From Bizionia sp. (GTDB lineage: Bacteria; Bacteroidota; Bacteroidia; Flavobacteriales; Flavobacteriaceae): a stretch of 59,125 nt of DNA. Made by a program: the position numbers and the translations under genes. Of this stretch, positions 43,248-51,135 are shown in pieces. Positions within the stretch are counted from its first letter, which is position 1, and each line of letters begins with the position of its first letter. Location of the stretch: positions 1 to 59,125 of the forward strand of contig JAHDHI010000025.1 of the NCBI GenBank assembly GCA_020631395.1, read 5' to 3'. Below the pieces are notes generated by a model that was not told where the DNA came from, ran no database searches, and worked only from the letters and a program-made list of their open reading frames with translations.

Positions 43248-43894
43248 GTAAAAATCTTTGGTTAGAAATATTATTGTCCATAACGACATTTGCTTCCTTG
43301 ATAGGAATAATTGTTGGTGGGCGATTCTTTAAAAAATTGGACAAATGCAGCAAGTATGTCTTTTTCTACTTAATAGCTGCTTTTATTACCGACCTAATTA
43401 GCAGAATCTTGCACATAACCTTTTTTAACACTCTTATCTTAGTTCCTGTTTTTGCCTTTGTGGAATTGCTTATCTTTTCCATATTGTACAATCAGTTGGC
43501 ATTTAAAAACAATCGCTTCTTCAAACCAATAATTGGATTTTTGCTCATATTGATTTTTATAGACATCATAACTTGTGATGCTTCAAAATTTGAGCGTTTT
43601 CAATCTTATGGCAGGGTCTTGGATGGTTTTTCCATTATATTCTTCAGTCTTTATTTCTATTGGAAGATGTTAAACAATGGAACTTACGAAAACAATAGAA
43701 TCTTAAAGCTAAATGCGGGCGTTTTTCTTTTCTTCCTATTGAACAGCTTTTGGTTTTTAATAGCAAACTTCTTGGTAAATACACCCTACAATGTAATTTT
43801 CACCATTTGGCTCATCAATATGATCACCACTCCTCTATTTTATACATTTTTGACTTTTCACCTATGGCAGAATGGCAAGACCCTAAAACAATAG
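43244..43894 (+). CDS. Multi-pass membrane protein of unknown function upstream of a sensor kinase
   Basis: A 216-residue protein with about six or seven hydrophobic helices: 'LEILLSITTFASLIGIIVGG', 'YVFFYLIAAFITDLI', 'LILVPVFAFVELLIFSILY', 'IIGFLLILIFIDII', 'FSIIFFSLYFYW', 'VFLFFLLNSFWFLIANFLV' and 'VIFTIWLINMITTPLFYTFL'. It starts with a TTG that overlaps the previous stop and its end overlaps the kinase start by 31 nt. It looks like the sensory membrane part split off from a histidine kinase, since the kinase itself has one helix only. Confidence 0.8.
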   Translation: MSKNLWLEILLSITTFASLIGIIVGGRFFKKLDKCSKYVFFYLIAAFITDLISRILHITFFNTLILVPVFAFVELLIFSILYNQLAFKNNRFFKPIIGFLLILIFIDIITCDASKFERFQSYGRVLDGFSIIFFSLYFYWKMLNNGTYENNRILKLNAGVFLFFLLNSFWFLIANFLVNTPYNVIFTIWLINMITTPLFYTFLTFHLWQNGKTLKQ

Positions 43895-44652
43895 CGTTAT
43901 GGATTACTGTGGCCTTTGCCATAATATTGGTATTGGGAATAGTCATCGTGTTCTTTGTCCGGCTGCATTTGAAACGCATGCTCCTTGCCCAACGAAAATT
44001 AAGCTCTGAAAAGTTGATGCATCAAAAGGAACTACTGGAATATAGTGTGGAAATTCAGGAGCGAGAACGGAAAAGAATTGCTTCCGACTTGCATGACGAA
44101 CTCATTGGCCAACTCAACGTGATAAGACTCTCCATAGCTTCTAAAAATCCTACCATCGATACCGAAGACATGTTAAGCGGGAGCATTGCCGCTGCTCGTA
44201 GAATTTCACATGACCTTTCACCTCCGCTTCTTGAAGAAACTCCTTTTGACGAATGGATTTGCAATATGGCATCACCGCTAAGAGCTCATTATGCAATTAG
44301 ATTGAACCTATGGAAAGATCCATCGGCAAATATTTCCAAAGATGTAAAACTGCAATTGATACGCATACTTCAAGAGTTCATAAACAATAGCATAAAACAC
44401 GCAAAAGCAACGACCCTTGGCTTCTCTTTGCGGGTCACAAAATCATACATAGCCTTGCAAATAACGGATGATGGAAAGGGGTTCGACACCAAACGCAAAT
44501 CCCAAGGTTTGGGCTTAAAAAACATGGAGTTAAGAATGCAATTGCTAAAAGGACAGTATAGACTCAAATCAAGCATTGATAGCGGTACGGATTTGCTCAT
44601 ACTCGTAAAAACACCATCTGTACTGAACACACCCAACAGAAATCAGAAATAA
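43864..44652 (+). CDS. NarL-group sensor histidine kinase
   Basis: A 262-residue kinase. One TM helix ('ALWITVAFAIILVLGIVIVF', about residues 10-29), a short coiled coil, a HisKA_3 domain with the phospho-acceptor His in 'RIASDLHDELIGQL' (about 78), and a HATPase_c domain with N-box 'QEFINNSIKHA' and G-box 'DDGKGFDTK ... GLGLKNM'. I start at MAEWQDPK (43864); the frame opens 38 codons earlier, but those lie inside the preceding membrane-protein gene. It is probably paired with the response regulator 23 bp downstream. Confidence 0.9.
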   Translation: MAEWQDPKTIALWITVAFAIILVLGIVIVFFVRLHLKRMLLAQRKLSSEKLMHQKELLEYSVEIQERERKRIASDLHDELIGQLNVIRLSIASKNPTIDTEDMLSGSIAAARRISHDLSPPLLEETPFDEWICNMASPLRAHYAIRLNLWKDPSANISKDVKLQLIRILQEFINNSIKHAKATTLGFSLRVTKSYIALQITDDGKGFDTKRKSQGLGLKNMELRMQLLKGQYRLKSSIDSGTDLLILVKTPSVLNTPNRNQK

Positions 44653-44675
44653 CCAAAACAACAAAATAAGGACAA

Positions 44676-45356
44676 ATGAACAAAACAACTTTAAATTTAG
44701 CCATTGTAGATGACGATAACTTGGTTGTTGAATTGTTAAAAAAGCATTTTATCGATAGGACACACATAAAAGTGGGCATAACGGCTTACGATGGAGTTGA
44801 CTTCATACAAAAACTAAAAAAAACAGACACTTTACCAGACCTCGTTCTACTGGATTTAAGCATGCAGGGCATGAATGGAGTAGACACGATGGCCATTTTA
44901 AAAAAAGAATTCTCCAGCATAAAAATAATTGTGCTATCGTCGCATTACAACAGGTCTTTCATGGGATTTATGCTTAAATCCGGAGCAAATGCCTTCATCC
45001 CAAAAGAATTGAGTCTAGACAAGTTGCTTTACGTGTTGGAGGAAGTACATGATAAAGGGCATTATTTCTTACCAGAACAAATCGATGTTATCAAGGAGCA
45101 ACTATTAACGAACACCCCAAGACCTCCTCTTGACAAAGACAACCTTCTTTCCGAAAGGGAAATCGAGGTTTTAAAGTTGATCTGCCTTCAATTTACCGCC
45201 AAGGAAATTGGCGAAAAGCTATTTATCACCCAACGCACGGTAGAAGGTCATAAAAACCGAATTCTCTTGAAAACCGGAGTAAAGAACACAGCCGGCTTGG
45301 TTATCTATAGCGTGCAAAACAAATTGATAAATCCAGAGGAATGCTTTTTAGGTTAA
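44676..45356 (+). CDS. LuxR/NarL-type response regulator
   Basis: A 226-residue regulator. The receiver domain has the acidic pair in 'NLAIVDDDNLVVELL' and the phospho-acceptor Asp in 'PDLVLLDLSMQGMNG' (about residue 58), with Lys in 'FIPKELS'. The C-terminal HTH has 'LSEREIEVLKLICLQFTAKE' and 'TQRTVEGHKNRILLKTG'. It acts on DNA when phosphorylated by the kinase just upstream. The next plus-strand gene (45644) could be a target. Confidence 0.93.
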   Translation: MNKTTLNLAIVDDDNLVVELLKKHFIDRTHIKVGITAYDGVDFIQKLKKTDTLPDLVLLDLSMQGMNGVDTMAILKKEFSSIKIIVLSSHYNRSFMGFMLKSGANAFIPKELSLDKLLYVLEEVHDKGHYFLPEQIDVIKEQLLTNTPRPPLDKDNLLSEREIEVLKLICLQFTAKEIGEKLFITQRTVEGHKNRILLKTGVKNTAGLVIYSVQNKLINPEECFLG

Positions 45357-45643
45357 CCCAAATGCCTGGCTTGCGTTAAAGAGCAAGCTACAATTTAAAA
45401 ATGCGTTCTCCATATTGAAGCATCGTTCTGACAACTATTACCACACCCAAAAGCATACTTTTCCCCATTGGAAATTATACTTGTTTTACAAGAACAGGTA
45501 AAAGCATCCTAAGAGCAATCATTAAGTCTGCATACTTTTGAAATGTAAACAAAGGGTAACACAATTATTAGGGTAGCTACCGATTCACCTTCTATTTACA
45601 CATCAAAAAAAACTTAATTATTAATCTTAAAAACTACAACATT

Positions 45644-45973
45644 ATGGCAGAAGCATCATTTAAATGGGAACTGGAAGCTTACGAAAATCAGGGCAACCTT
45701 CATCTTAGATGGAAAACCAATTCACCATTCAGAGCACAACAAGGACAAATTCGTGTCTATAAAGGCAATTCCTTTCCAAACAATCCAGAGCAGGACACTG
45801 AAAAATGGTCTTGGGACAATGAAAATGGAGGTGGTTCGGGCTGGGACACAAAGTTGAAATGGGGAACAGGCTGGCATTGTGCATACATTGCACAAGCCAG
45901 CCCCAATGGTCCTTACGTTAATTTTCTTAGACTAATCACGAATAAAGACATGGGCCCAAACGTCACCAAATAA
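45644..45973 (+). CDS. Small orphan protein, Trp- and Gly-rich
   Basis: A 109-residue protein I do not recognise: acidic/aromatic, without signal peptide. It has six or more Trp, with 'KWSWDNENGGGSGWDTKLKW' and 'GTGWHCAYIAQASPNGPYVN'. The composition suggests a single compact beta domain such as those of small lectin- or toxin-like proteins, but no family can be named. It has a 287-bp leader and is followed by one of the strongest terminators in the window (46006-46042), which suggests an abundant single-gene transcript. It follows the LuxR-type regulator. Confidence 0.75.
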   Translation: MAEASFKWELEAYENQGNLHLRWKTNSPFRAQQGQIRVYKGNSFPNNPEQDTEKWSWDNENGGGSGWDTKLKWGTGWHCAYIAQASPNGPYVNFLRLITNKDMGPNVTK

Positions 45974-46005
45974 CATACGATATCGCGACATATCACATAC
46001 AAATG

Positions 46006-46042
46006 ACATGCCCCCTATTGACCTAGTCAATAGGGGGCATGT
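46006..46042 (+). terminator. Very strong intrinsic terminator (17-bp perfect stem)
   Basis: ACATGCCCCCTATTGAC, loop CTA, then the exact complement GTCAATAGGGGGCATGT, followed by TTCATCATT. It ends the transcript of the small orphan gene at 45644. Confidence 0.9.
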
Positions 46043-46253
46043 TTCATCATTAGGACAAATAACATCTCTTTCTTTAAAAAAACAGGTATTTCTACCTTGA
46101 TTTCCCTTAGCTCCATATGCTACGTTTGGTCGACGGTTTTAATGGCAATTAAAAACTAATATGCATACTTGAGACAACCCTCCCAACATTTTAAATCAAA
46201 AGTATTTATTGATGGTTAAAAACGAATACATACTCATTGCAAGTGACACATCA

Positions 46254-46454
46254 TTAACTAAAATAACAAAAAGCCTTGGTGACTTGACAGGTTTCACATG
46301 AGTTACTGCCACGAGGATACCCGATTGCATCAACATCACGAAATCGCTTCACCCCTCCTTGCTCATTTTTAACTTCAAGGACAACAACAATGTCATAGAT
46401 TCCATTATGGCTTTCAATAAAAGGAAATTGTCCCGAATTATTTGCCTCAGTCAA
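46254..46454 (-). CDS. Doubtful small Cys-containing protein or gene fragment
   Basis: A 66-codon frame starting with TTG and ending in 'SNSCETCQVTKAFCYFS'. Codon composition and the sequence 'GIYDIVVVLEVKNEQGGVKR' look protein-like, but there is no ATG and a stop lies six codons upstream of the TTG. It could be the C-terminal piece of a lost gene. I cannot assign a family. Confidence 0.3.
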   Translation of the reverse strand: MTEANNSGQFPFIESHNGIYDIVVVLEVKNEQGGVKRFRDVDAIGYPRGSNSCETCQVTKAFCYFS

Positions 46455-46689
46455 AAATTCTAAAGTATGACATTACTAACCAAATGAGAAAATAATCCCA
46501 AGCATTGAGATGGAGTAAAAAAGATACAGCAACCATAAAGTCTTACTACACTTTAATACTCAATGCTTTTACCCTGAAATACTATAAACCCCATAGGAAT
46601 TACAGTATTAAATATCTGACAAATAACATTGTAGGCTACATTTTGAAACCCTATTTTTGAACATTGAAACCAATTAACCAACTGTGGAA

Positions 46690-47490
46690 ATGTTAGAAAT
46701 ATTCGGGTATGCTTGTGCATTGGTCATAGGCATATCATTAGGTTTGATAGGCGGTGGAGGCTCTATTCTAGCTGTCCCGGTATTGGCCTATCTATTCTCC
46801 GTAAATGAAAAGGTAGCTACAGCCTATTCTTTGTTCATTGTTGGAGCCAGTGCATTCGTTGGAGGCCTAAAACAACATTTCAAAGGTTATGTAGATTGGA
46901 GAACCGCTATCGTATTTGGAATCCCTGCCATTATAGGGGTCACATTGGTTAGATACCATGTGGTACCTTCTCTACCAAATGTTCTTTTCAATGTTGGCGA
47001 TTTTGAATTTACGAGACGTATGGCCATGTTCGGTTTATTTGCTGCGCTCATGATACCAGCAGCTTTTTCTATGCTAAAGGAACGAAAAGACAAACCAAAG
47101 GGCGGAATCGTAACATACAACTATCCTTTGATTTTAATAGAAGGCCTTGTCGTTGGAGGTGTAACGGGTCTCATAGGTGCAGGAGGTGGTTTTTTAATCA
47201 TTCCAGCATTGGTGATACTTGCCAATGTAAAAATGAAAGTAGCGGTTGCAACTTCTTTAATAATTATCGCATTCAAATCCTTGCTAGGCTTCTTTTTGGG
47301 AGACGCCTTGACAATGCCCATTGACTGGTCCTTTTTAATGGCATTTACCAGCCTTTCCTTCATTGGCATATTCGTTGGAAGTTATTTAAGCACCTTCATC
47401 GATGGTAAAAAACTAAAAAAAGGGTTTGGTTACTTCATTTTTGTAATGGCCTTTTTCATATTCTATATGGAATTCTTCATCAAACCATAA
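46690..47490 (+). CDS. TSUP (TauE/SafE) family membrane transporter
   Basis: A 266-residue protein with about eight membrane helices and the internal duplication of the family: 'LVIGISLGLIGGGGSILAVP' in the first half and 'LVVGGVTGLIGAGGGFLIIP' in the second. TSUP proteins export sulphite, organosulphonates or related anions. The ATG at 46690 is preferred over a GTG two codons earlier. It stands alone; the substrate cannot be told from context. Confidence 0.92.
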   Translation: MLEIFGYACALVIGISLGLIGGGGSILAVPVLAYLFSVNEKVATAYSLFIVGASAFVGGLKQHFKGYVDWRTAIVFGIPAIIGVTLVRYHVVPSLPNVLFNVGDFEFTRRMAMFGLFAALMIPAAFSMLKERKDKPKGGIVTYNYPLILIEGLVVGGVTGLIGAGGGFLIIPALVILANVKMKVAVATSLIIIAFKSLLGFFLGDALTMPIDWSFLMAFTSLSFIGIFVGSYLSTFIDGKKLKKGFGYFIFVMAFFIFYMEFFIKP

Positions 47491-47573
47491 AACTAAAGTT
47501 TTATATTCTCATAAATATATTTTATGGTATTTTTGAGTACAATGGATTTTATGCCATTGCTCATATACGGAAT

Positions 47574-47593
47574 ATAATAGCAATTGCTATTAT
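47574..47593. promoter_or_regulatory. 20-bp perfect palindrome upstream of the HxlR gene
   Basis: ATAATAGCAATTGCTATTAT, about 70 bp before the 38-bp palindrome and 110 bp before the HxlR start. Possible binding site; too A/T-rich and without T-run to be a convincing terminator for the TSUP gene. Confidence 0.4.
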
Positions 47594-47662
47594 AACATTG
47601 TTGTATTTAATCCAAAAAAACTCTCTCAAATTACAAGATCAAGGCAGTTTCTCAAATAAAAC

Positions 47663-47700
47663 AACTACATATTTTGTAGTTAACTACAAAATATGTAGTT
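47663..47700. promoter_or_regulatory. 38-bp perfect palindrome ending 2 bp before the HxlR start codon: probable operator
   Basis: AACTACATATTTTGTAGTT is followed directly by its exact complement AACTACAAAATATGTAGTT. Each half is itself a near-palindrome (AACTAC...GTAGTT), so four CTAC/GTAG half-sites are present, enough for two dimers. MarR/HxlR-type regulators such as YodB bind TACTAnnnnTAGTA-like sites, which fits autoregulation by the adjacent HxlR protein. Confidence 0.75.
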
Positions 47701-47702
47701 TT

Positions 47703-48044
47703 ATGAAAAATATAAAGATGAACATTCCTATACCTGGAAAGCCTGTAAGAGGCTCTAAATCTGGAAAACCGATAATGGCTCTTTTTGACTTGTTAGGGCG
47801 AAACTGGTCTATGAATATCCTTTGGTATCTAAAAGAAAATCAAAAATCATTTAGCGAACTAGAAAAAATATGCGATGGAATATCTCCTACAACTTTAAAT
47901 ACCAGACTAAAAGAACTTCAGAAAACTTTTATCATTGAAAAAGTTCTTGACGGCTACAAACTAACAGGTATGGGAGAAGAATTGTTTAATCTTTTTAATC
48001 CGTTAAGAGAATGGTCAGAAAAATGGTCGGAAAAATTTAACTAA
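47703..48044 (+). CDS. HxlR-family winged-helix regulator
   Basis: A 113-residue protein with the HxlR layout: 'ALFDLLGRNWSMNILWYLKE' (about residues 26-45), 'FSELEKICDGISPTTLNTRL' (recognition helix) and 'GYKLTGMGEELFNLFNPL'. Only Met, no N-terminal redox Cys, is seen at the start, so the sensing mode is not evident. The start at 47703 lies just after the 38-bp palindrome; the frame continues upstream, but through the palindrome. The YciI-type gene follows after 11 bp. Confidence 0.9.
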   Translation: MKNIKMNIPIPGKPVRGSKSGKPIMALFDLLGRNWSMNILWYLKENQKSFSELEKICDGISPTTLNTRLKELQKTFIIEKVLDGYKLTGMGEELFNLFNPLREWSEKWSEKFN

Positions 48045-48055
48045 AACTTAAAAAT

Positions 48056-48355
48056 ATGTTTATTATAAATTTTAATTTTATCAAGCCAGTTGAAGAAGTA
48101 AATAATTTTACTGAATTGCATAGAGAATATGTATCTAAACAATATAAAAATGGAATATTTACTCTTGGAGGCCCAAAAGATCCACGTAATGGTGGGATTG
48201 TAATTGCAAACTCTAATTCCGAAAAAGAACTATGTGAAATTTTAGATAAAGACCCTTTAATTATTGAGAAAGTTGCTGAATATAGCTTAACAAAATTCAC
48301 TCCATTATTGAGTACAACTAATCTAAAATTTTTATTAAGTGAATCTAAACAATAA
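48056..48355 (+). CDS. YciI-like protein
   Basis: A 99-residue YCII-related domain: 'NFNFIKPVEEVNNFTELHRE' and 'HREYVSKQYKNGIFTLGGPK' with the conserved His (about residue 22), then 'GIVIANSNSEKELCEILDKD' and 'DPLIIEKVAEYSLTKFTP' with the typical Asp-Pro-(x) motif. Family members may be small hydrolases or dehalogenase-like proteins. It is probably co-transcribed with and controlled by the HxlR regulator. Confidence 0.87.
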   Translation: MFIINFNFIKPVEEVNNFTELHREYVSKQYKNGIFTLGGPKDPRNGGIVIANSNSEKELCEILDKDPLIIEKVAEYSLTKFTPLLSTTNLKFLLSESKQ

Positions 48356-48693
48356 ATACTTTGAACCATTATCCAGTAGCAAAAATAGCGACACAGATGA
48401 TAGTACTGTGTTTCATTATTGTCAAAATGATGACATAGTTTGGGCTTAGATTTGGAACTCTGGTTGGTTCTGTTATAAGCAATGAGAGATTCAGGTTCAA
48501 TTACCAACAAATTGACAACGAAAATATCATAAAGACTGGTAAGTGTATTTCTGACATTAGTGTCCTAAAAGATGGTAGACTTAAAATAATTGAGAATTGG
48601 GAATGGACTTGTAGAGGCTTTACCAAAGGAAAATCATCTCTTTTACAATTAAAAACTAAATATAACAATGGTAGTTGTTACACAAACCTATAA
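48339..48693 (+). pseudogene. Decayed gene of the Bacteroidota 'N-acetylglutamate synthase'-annotated small protein family
   Basis: The first part reads from a GTG at 48339 as 'NNKYFEPLSSSKNSDTDDST', then 'VFHYCQNDDIVWA', and ends at a TAG at 48447. The match continues in another frame from 48448 as 'FGTLVGSVISNERFRFNYQQ', 'KTGKCISDISVLKDGRLKII' and 'ENWEWTCRGFTKGKSSL', ending at 48693. The order agrees with small Bacteroidota proteins commonly annotated as N-acetylglutamate synthase ('...NGRIRLHEEWQWT...'). A frameshift at about 48447 breaks it. The family name is from memory. Confidence 0.6.
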
Positions 48694-48998
48694 TTAAGGA
48701 AAAACGAGTTCCATATAAGCCTCTCTGAAAAGGTTTTCATTCTACTGCCATATATTGAGGTCTCATTTTCAACGGCCTTGTCTGGAAGGAAAGGGCTTCG
48801 CAAAAGGCTCCTTTCATAGTTTTGACAAAGCGCAAGCTGCTTGCATATAGAGAAAATTCAAGCATCATTTTGGGAGTTTCAACTAGAAGATGTTATTAAA
48901 GTAGATAAATTTATAGCAAAAAAAAATGGCCGTATGCATCTTTTAATTTTAAGCCCAAGTTTTTACTGACTTGGCATATGAAGAGTAGGAAGGACAAT
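48694..48998. other. 305-bp gap, probably gene remains
   Basis: Nothing intact. A plus-strand stretch at about 48864-48968 reads 'ASFWEFQLEDVIKVDKFIAK' and 'KNGRMHLLILSPSFY' before a stop, which looks like the end of a lost gene that I cannot identify. Confidence 0.3.
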
Positions 48999-49604
48999 TT
49001 ACAACTGCAGTTTTTTAAGCATCAACGTAGTCATGCAGCGCAAGTCCTCAACGTTGGTTGTCTTGATAGGTTCTATGAATTCTAGGCTGTGCGATGCCAG
49101 AACTTTGTTTAAAAGGGGCTTGGTCAACAAAAAACGCTCGCTACCATCTGGCAATTTATAAATACCATTGGCGGTTTCCTTTATTTTGCTTTCAATGCCA
49201 AAACAAGAGGCCACCCTGACAAACAATGTGCCATTGGTTTTCAAAACGCGCAGCAATTCGGAAAACATCTCCAAAAAATGAGATTCGTTTTTAGCAAAAT
49301 GCAATACCGCATTGCAAATGACATGGTGGAACGTTCCTGCCTCAAACTGCAAAGCCTCTATCTTGGACACAAAAAAATGGTCCTTTCGCCTACTGTGATT
49401 CTCTTTGACGTATTTTATATGCGATTCATTCACATCTACCCCAAACACTGGATACGAATTGTGATAAAACCATCTTAAATTCCGTCCCATTCCACAACCA
49501 GCATCAAGGATGTTTTCTGAAATGTCGTAACGTCCCTTTAAAATCTGATCCAATAGGTAAATGTCGATATGTTCAATTTGTACTCTTAAGGCTATGGCTG
49601 GCAT
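48999..49604 (-). CDS. Class I SAM-dependent methyltransferase
   Basis: A 201-residue protein with the Rossmann methyltransferase motifs: I in 'ENILDAGCGMGRNLRWF' (about residues 29-45), II/acidic in 'VFGVDVNESHIKYVKENH', and IV in 'HHVICNAVLHFAKNESHFLE', followed by 'LRVLKTNGTLFVRVAS'. The substrate is not predictable. It is divergent from cydA (226 bp) and has no operon partner. Confidence 0.88.
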   Translation of the reverse strand: MPAIALRVQIEHIDIYLLDQILKGRYDISENILDAGCGMGRNLRWFYHNSYPVFGVDVNESHIKYVKENHSRRKDHFFVSKIEALQFEAGTFHHVICNAVLHFAKNESHFLEMFSELLRVLKTNGTLFVRVASCFGIESKIKETANGIYKLPDGSERFLLTKPLLNKVLASHSLEFIEPIKTTNVEDLRCMTTLMLKKLQL

Positions 49605-49830
49605 AATTAAAGTGTTACGAGTGTTGCAATGCTTCTTGCTTGCATAGCCAAATTACAAAAAAATTCACATGCATTGAGCACCTATTGCATCACACGAAAA
49701 CATTTTTGAAGCAGGATAACTTAAAGTCAATATAAATTGGCTTTAATCTTTGTCTTTGTCATGGATTTCATCCTTTTTTTTCTTATTATGAATTAACTTT
49801 GCATAGTTTAATTTCAAAGACTGGTACAGT

Positions 49831-51132
49831 ATGGAAAACTTAGATGCAGCAAGACTTCAAATGGCATTCACACTTATTTTCCACATTGTCTTTGCCTCCA
49901 TTGGCATGGTAATGCCCTTTTTTATGGTGGTTTCTCACAAAAAGTGGTTGAACACACGAAATCCAATCTATTTGACCTTGACCAAATCATGGCAAAAGGG
50001 AGTTGCCATATTTTTTGTGACTGGTGCCGTTTCGGGTACTGCACTATCTTTCGAATTGGGGTTGTTGTGGCCAGAATTCATGAAACATGCCGGTCCCATA
50101 ATAGGGATGCCCTTTTCCCTGGAAGGCGCTGCTTTCTTTGTTGAGGCCATAGCCCTCGGCTTCTACCTCTATGGATGGAAGAACCTTCCAGAGAAATTCC
50201 ATTGGTTTACCGGACTCATAGTGGGCATCTCGGGAGTGGCATCGGGCATTCTCGTCGTCTCAGCCAATGGTTGGATGAATGCTCCTACTGGATTCGATTA
50301 CATCAATGGAGAATTTTTGAACATCGACCCCGTAAAGGCATTGCTAAACCCTGCATGGTTTACTCAAGCCTTGCATATGACTTTGGCGGCCTTTACAGCC
50401 ACAGGATTTGCCGTTGCGGGTATTCATGCCTATCAGGTCTATAGAAAAAAGCAAATCGAACTACACAAGAAGGCTTTTAAAATTGCCATTACATTTGGTG
50501 CCATCGCCGCCTTGTTGCAACCTTTGAGTGGAGATTTGTCCGCCAAAGACATTGCAAAACGCCAACCCGTAAAATTGGCTGCCATGGAAGCGCATTATGA
50601 GACCCGGAAAGGAGCCCCTTTGTACATTGGAGGAATCGTTGATGTAGTCACGCAAGAAGTTAGCTATAAGATTGAAATACCAAACGCTTTGTCATTTTTG
50701 GCTTTTGGAGATTTCGATGCAGAAGTCAAAGGACTTAACGACTTTCCTGAAGATGAAAGACCAAATGTTGCCATTGTACACTATGCCTTTCAAGCAATGG
50801 TAGGCATCGGCTCCTTGCTTTTGGTTGCTGGTATTTTCTTCTTCATTAGCTTGAAGAAGAAAAAATGGATGAAAAACGTACGCTACTGGTTACTTTTCTC
50901 TCTATTGTCGCCAATGGGGTTCATTGCACTCGAGGCTGGATGGATTGTCACCGAAGTTGGTAGACAACCTTGGATTATCCATAAAATAATGAAGACAAAG
51001 GATGCAGTGACTCCGATGCCAGGAATGGTATATAGCTTCTATATGTATGTTATCATATATACAATACTGACCATAGCGGTAACATGGCTAATGACAAGAC
51101 AGATAAAAGCTTTAAACAACCCTAAAAAATAA
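49831..51132 (+). CDS. cydA: Cytochrome bd oxidase subunit I
   Basis: A 433-residue membrane protein of the CydA family with a short Q-loop. 'RLQMAFTLIFHIVFASIGMV' has the haem-ligand His at 18; 'FTQALHMTLAAFTATGFAVA' has the second His (about 184), and 'LEAGWIVTEVGRQPW' is the signature near residue 373. It oxidises quinol and reduces O2 to water with high affinity in the inner membrane. CydB follows after 3 bp. The CydX-like small subunit is not seen. Confidence 0.95.
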   Translation: MENLDAARLQMAFTLIFHIVFASIGMVMPFFMVVSHKKWLNTRNPIYLTLTKSWQKGVAIFFVTGAVSGTALSFELGLLWPEFMKHAGPIIGMPFSLEGAAFFVEAIALGFYLYGWKNLPEKFHWFTGLIVGISGVASGILVVSANGWMNAPTGFDYINGEFLNIDPVKALLNPAWFTQALHMTLAAFTATGFAVAGIHAYQVYRKKQIELHKKAFKIAITFGAIAALLQPLSGDLSAKDIAKRQPVKLAAMEAHYETRKGAPLYIGGIVDVVTQEVSYKIEIPNALSFLAFGDFDAEVKGLNDFPEDERPNVAIVHYAFQAMVGIGSLLLVAGIFFFISLKKKKWMKNVRYWLLFSLLSPMGFIALEAGWIVTEVGRQPWIIHKIMKTKDAVTPMPGMVYSFYMYVIIYTILTIAVTWLMTRQIKALNNPKK

Positions 51133-51135
51133 ACT

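Larger units (their letters stand above)
45974..46683. other. 710-bp gap with a terminator and one doubtful minus-strand small frame
   Basis: The gap holds the 46006-46042 terminator and a minus-strand frame at 46254-46454 (separate entry). The rest is AT-rich with no hairpin, promoter or reading frame that I can defend, apart from a likely promoter region for the TSUP gene near the right end. Confidence 0.5.

Noticed and set aside
45554-45560. GGGTAAC upstream of the small orphan gene at 45644
   Set aside because: No CCTCTTAT-like box at the 15-nt distance, so it is not counted as a target of the ECF sigma factor.
48037-48510. 157-codon minus-strand frame
   Set aside because: It is antisense to the YciI gene and to the decayed gene, and its translation has no protein-like motif; an AT-bias artefact.
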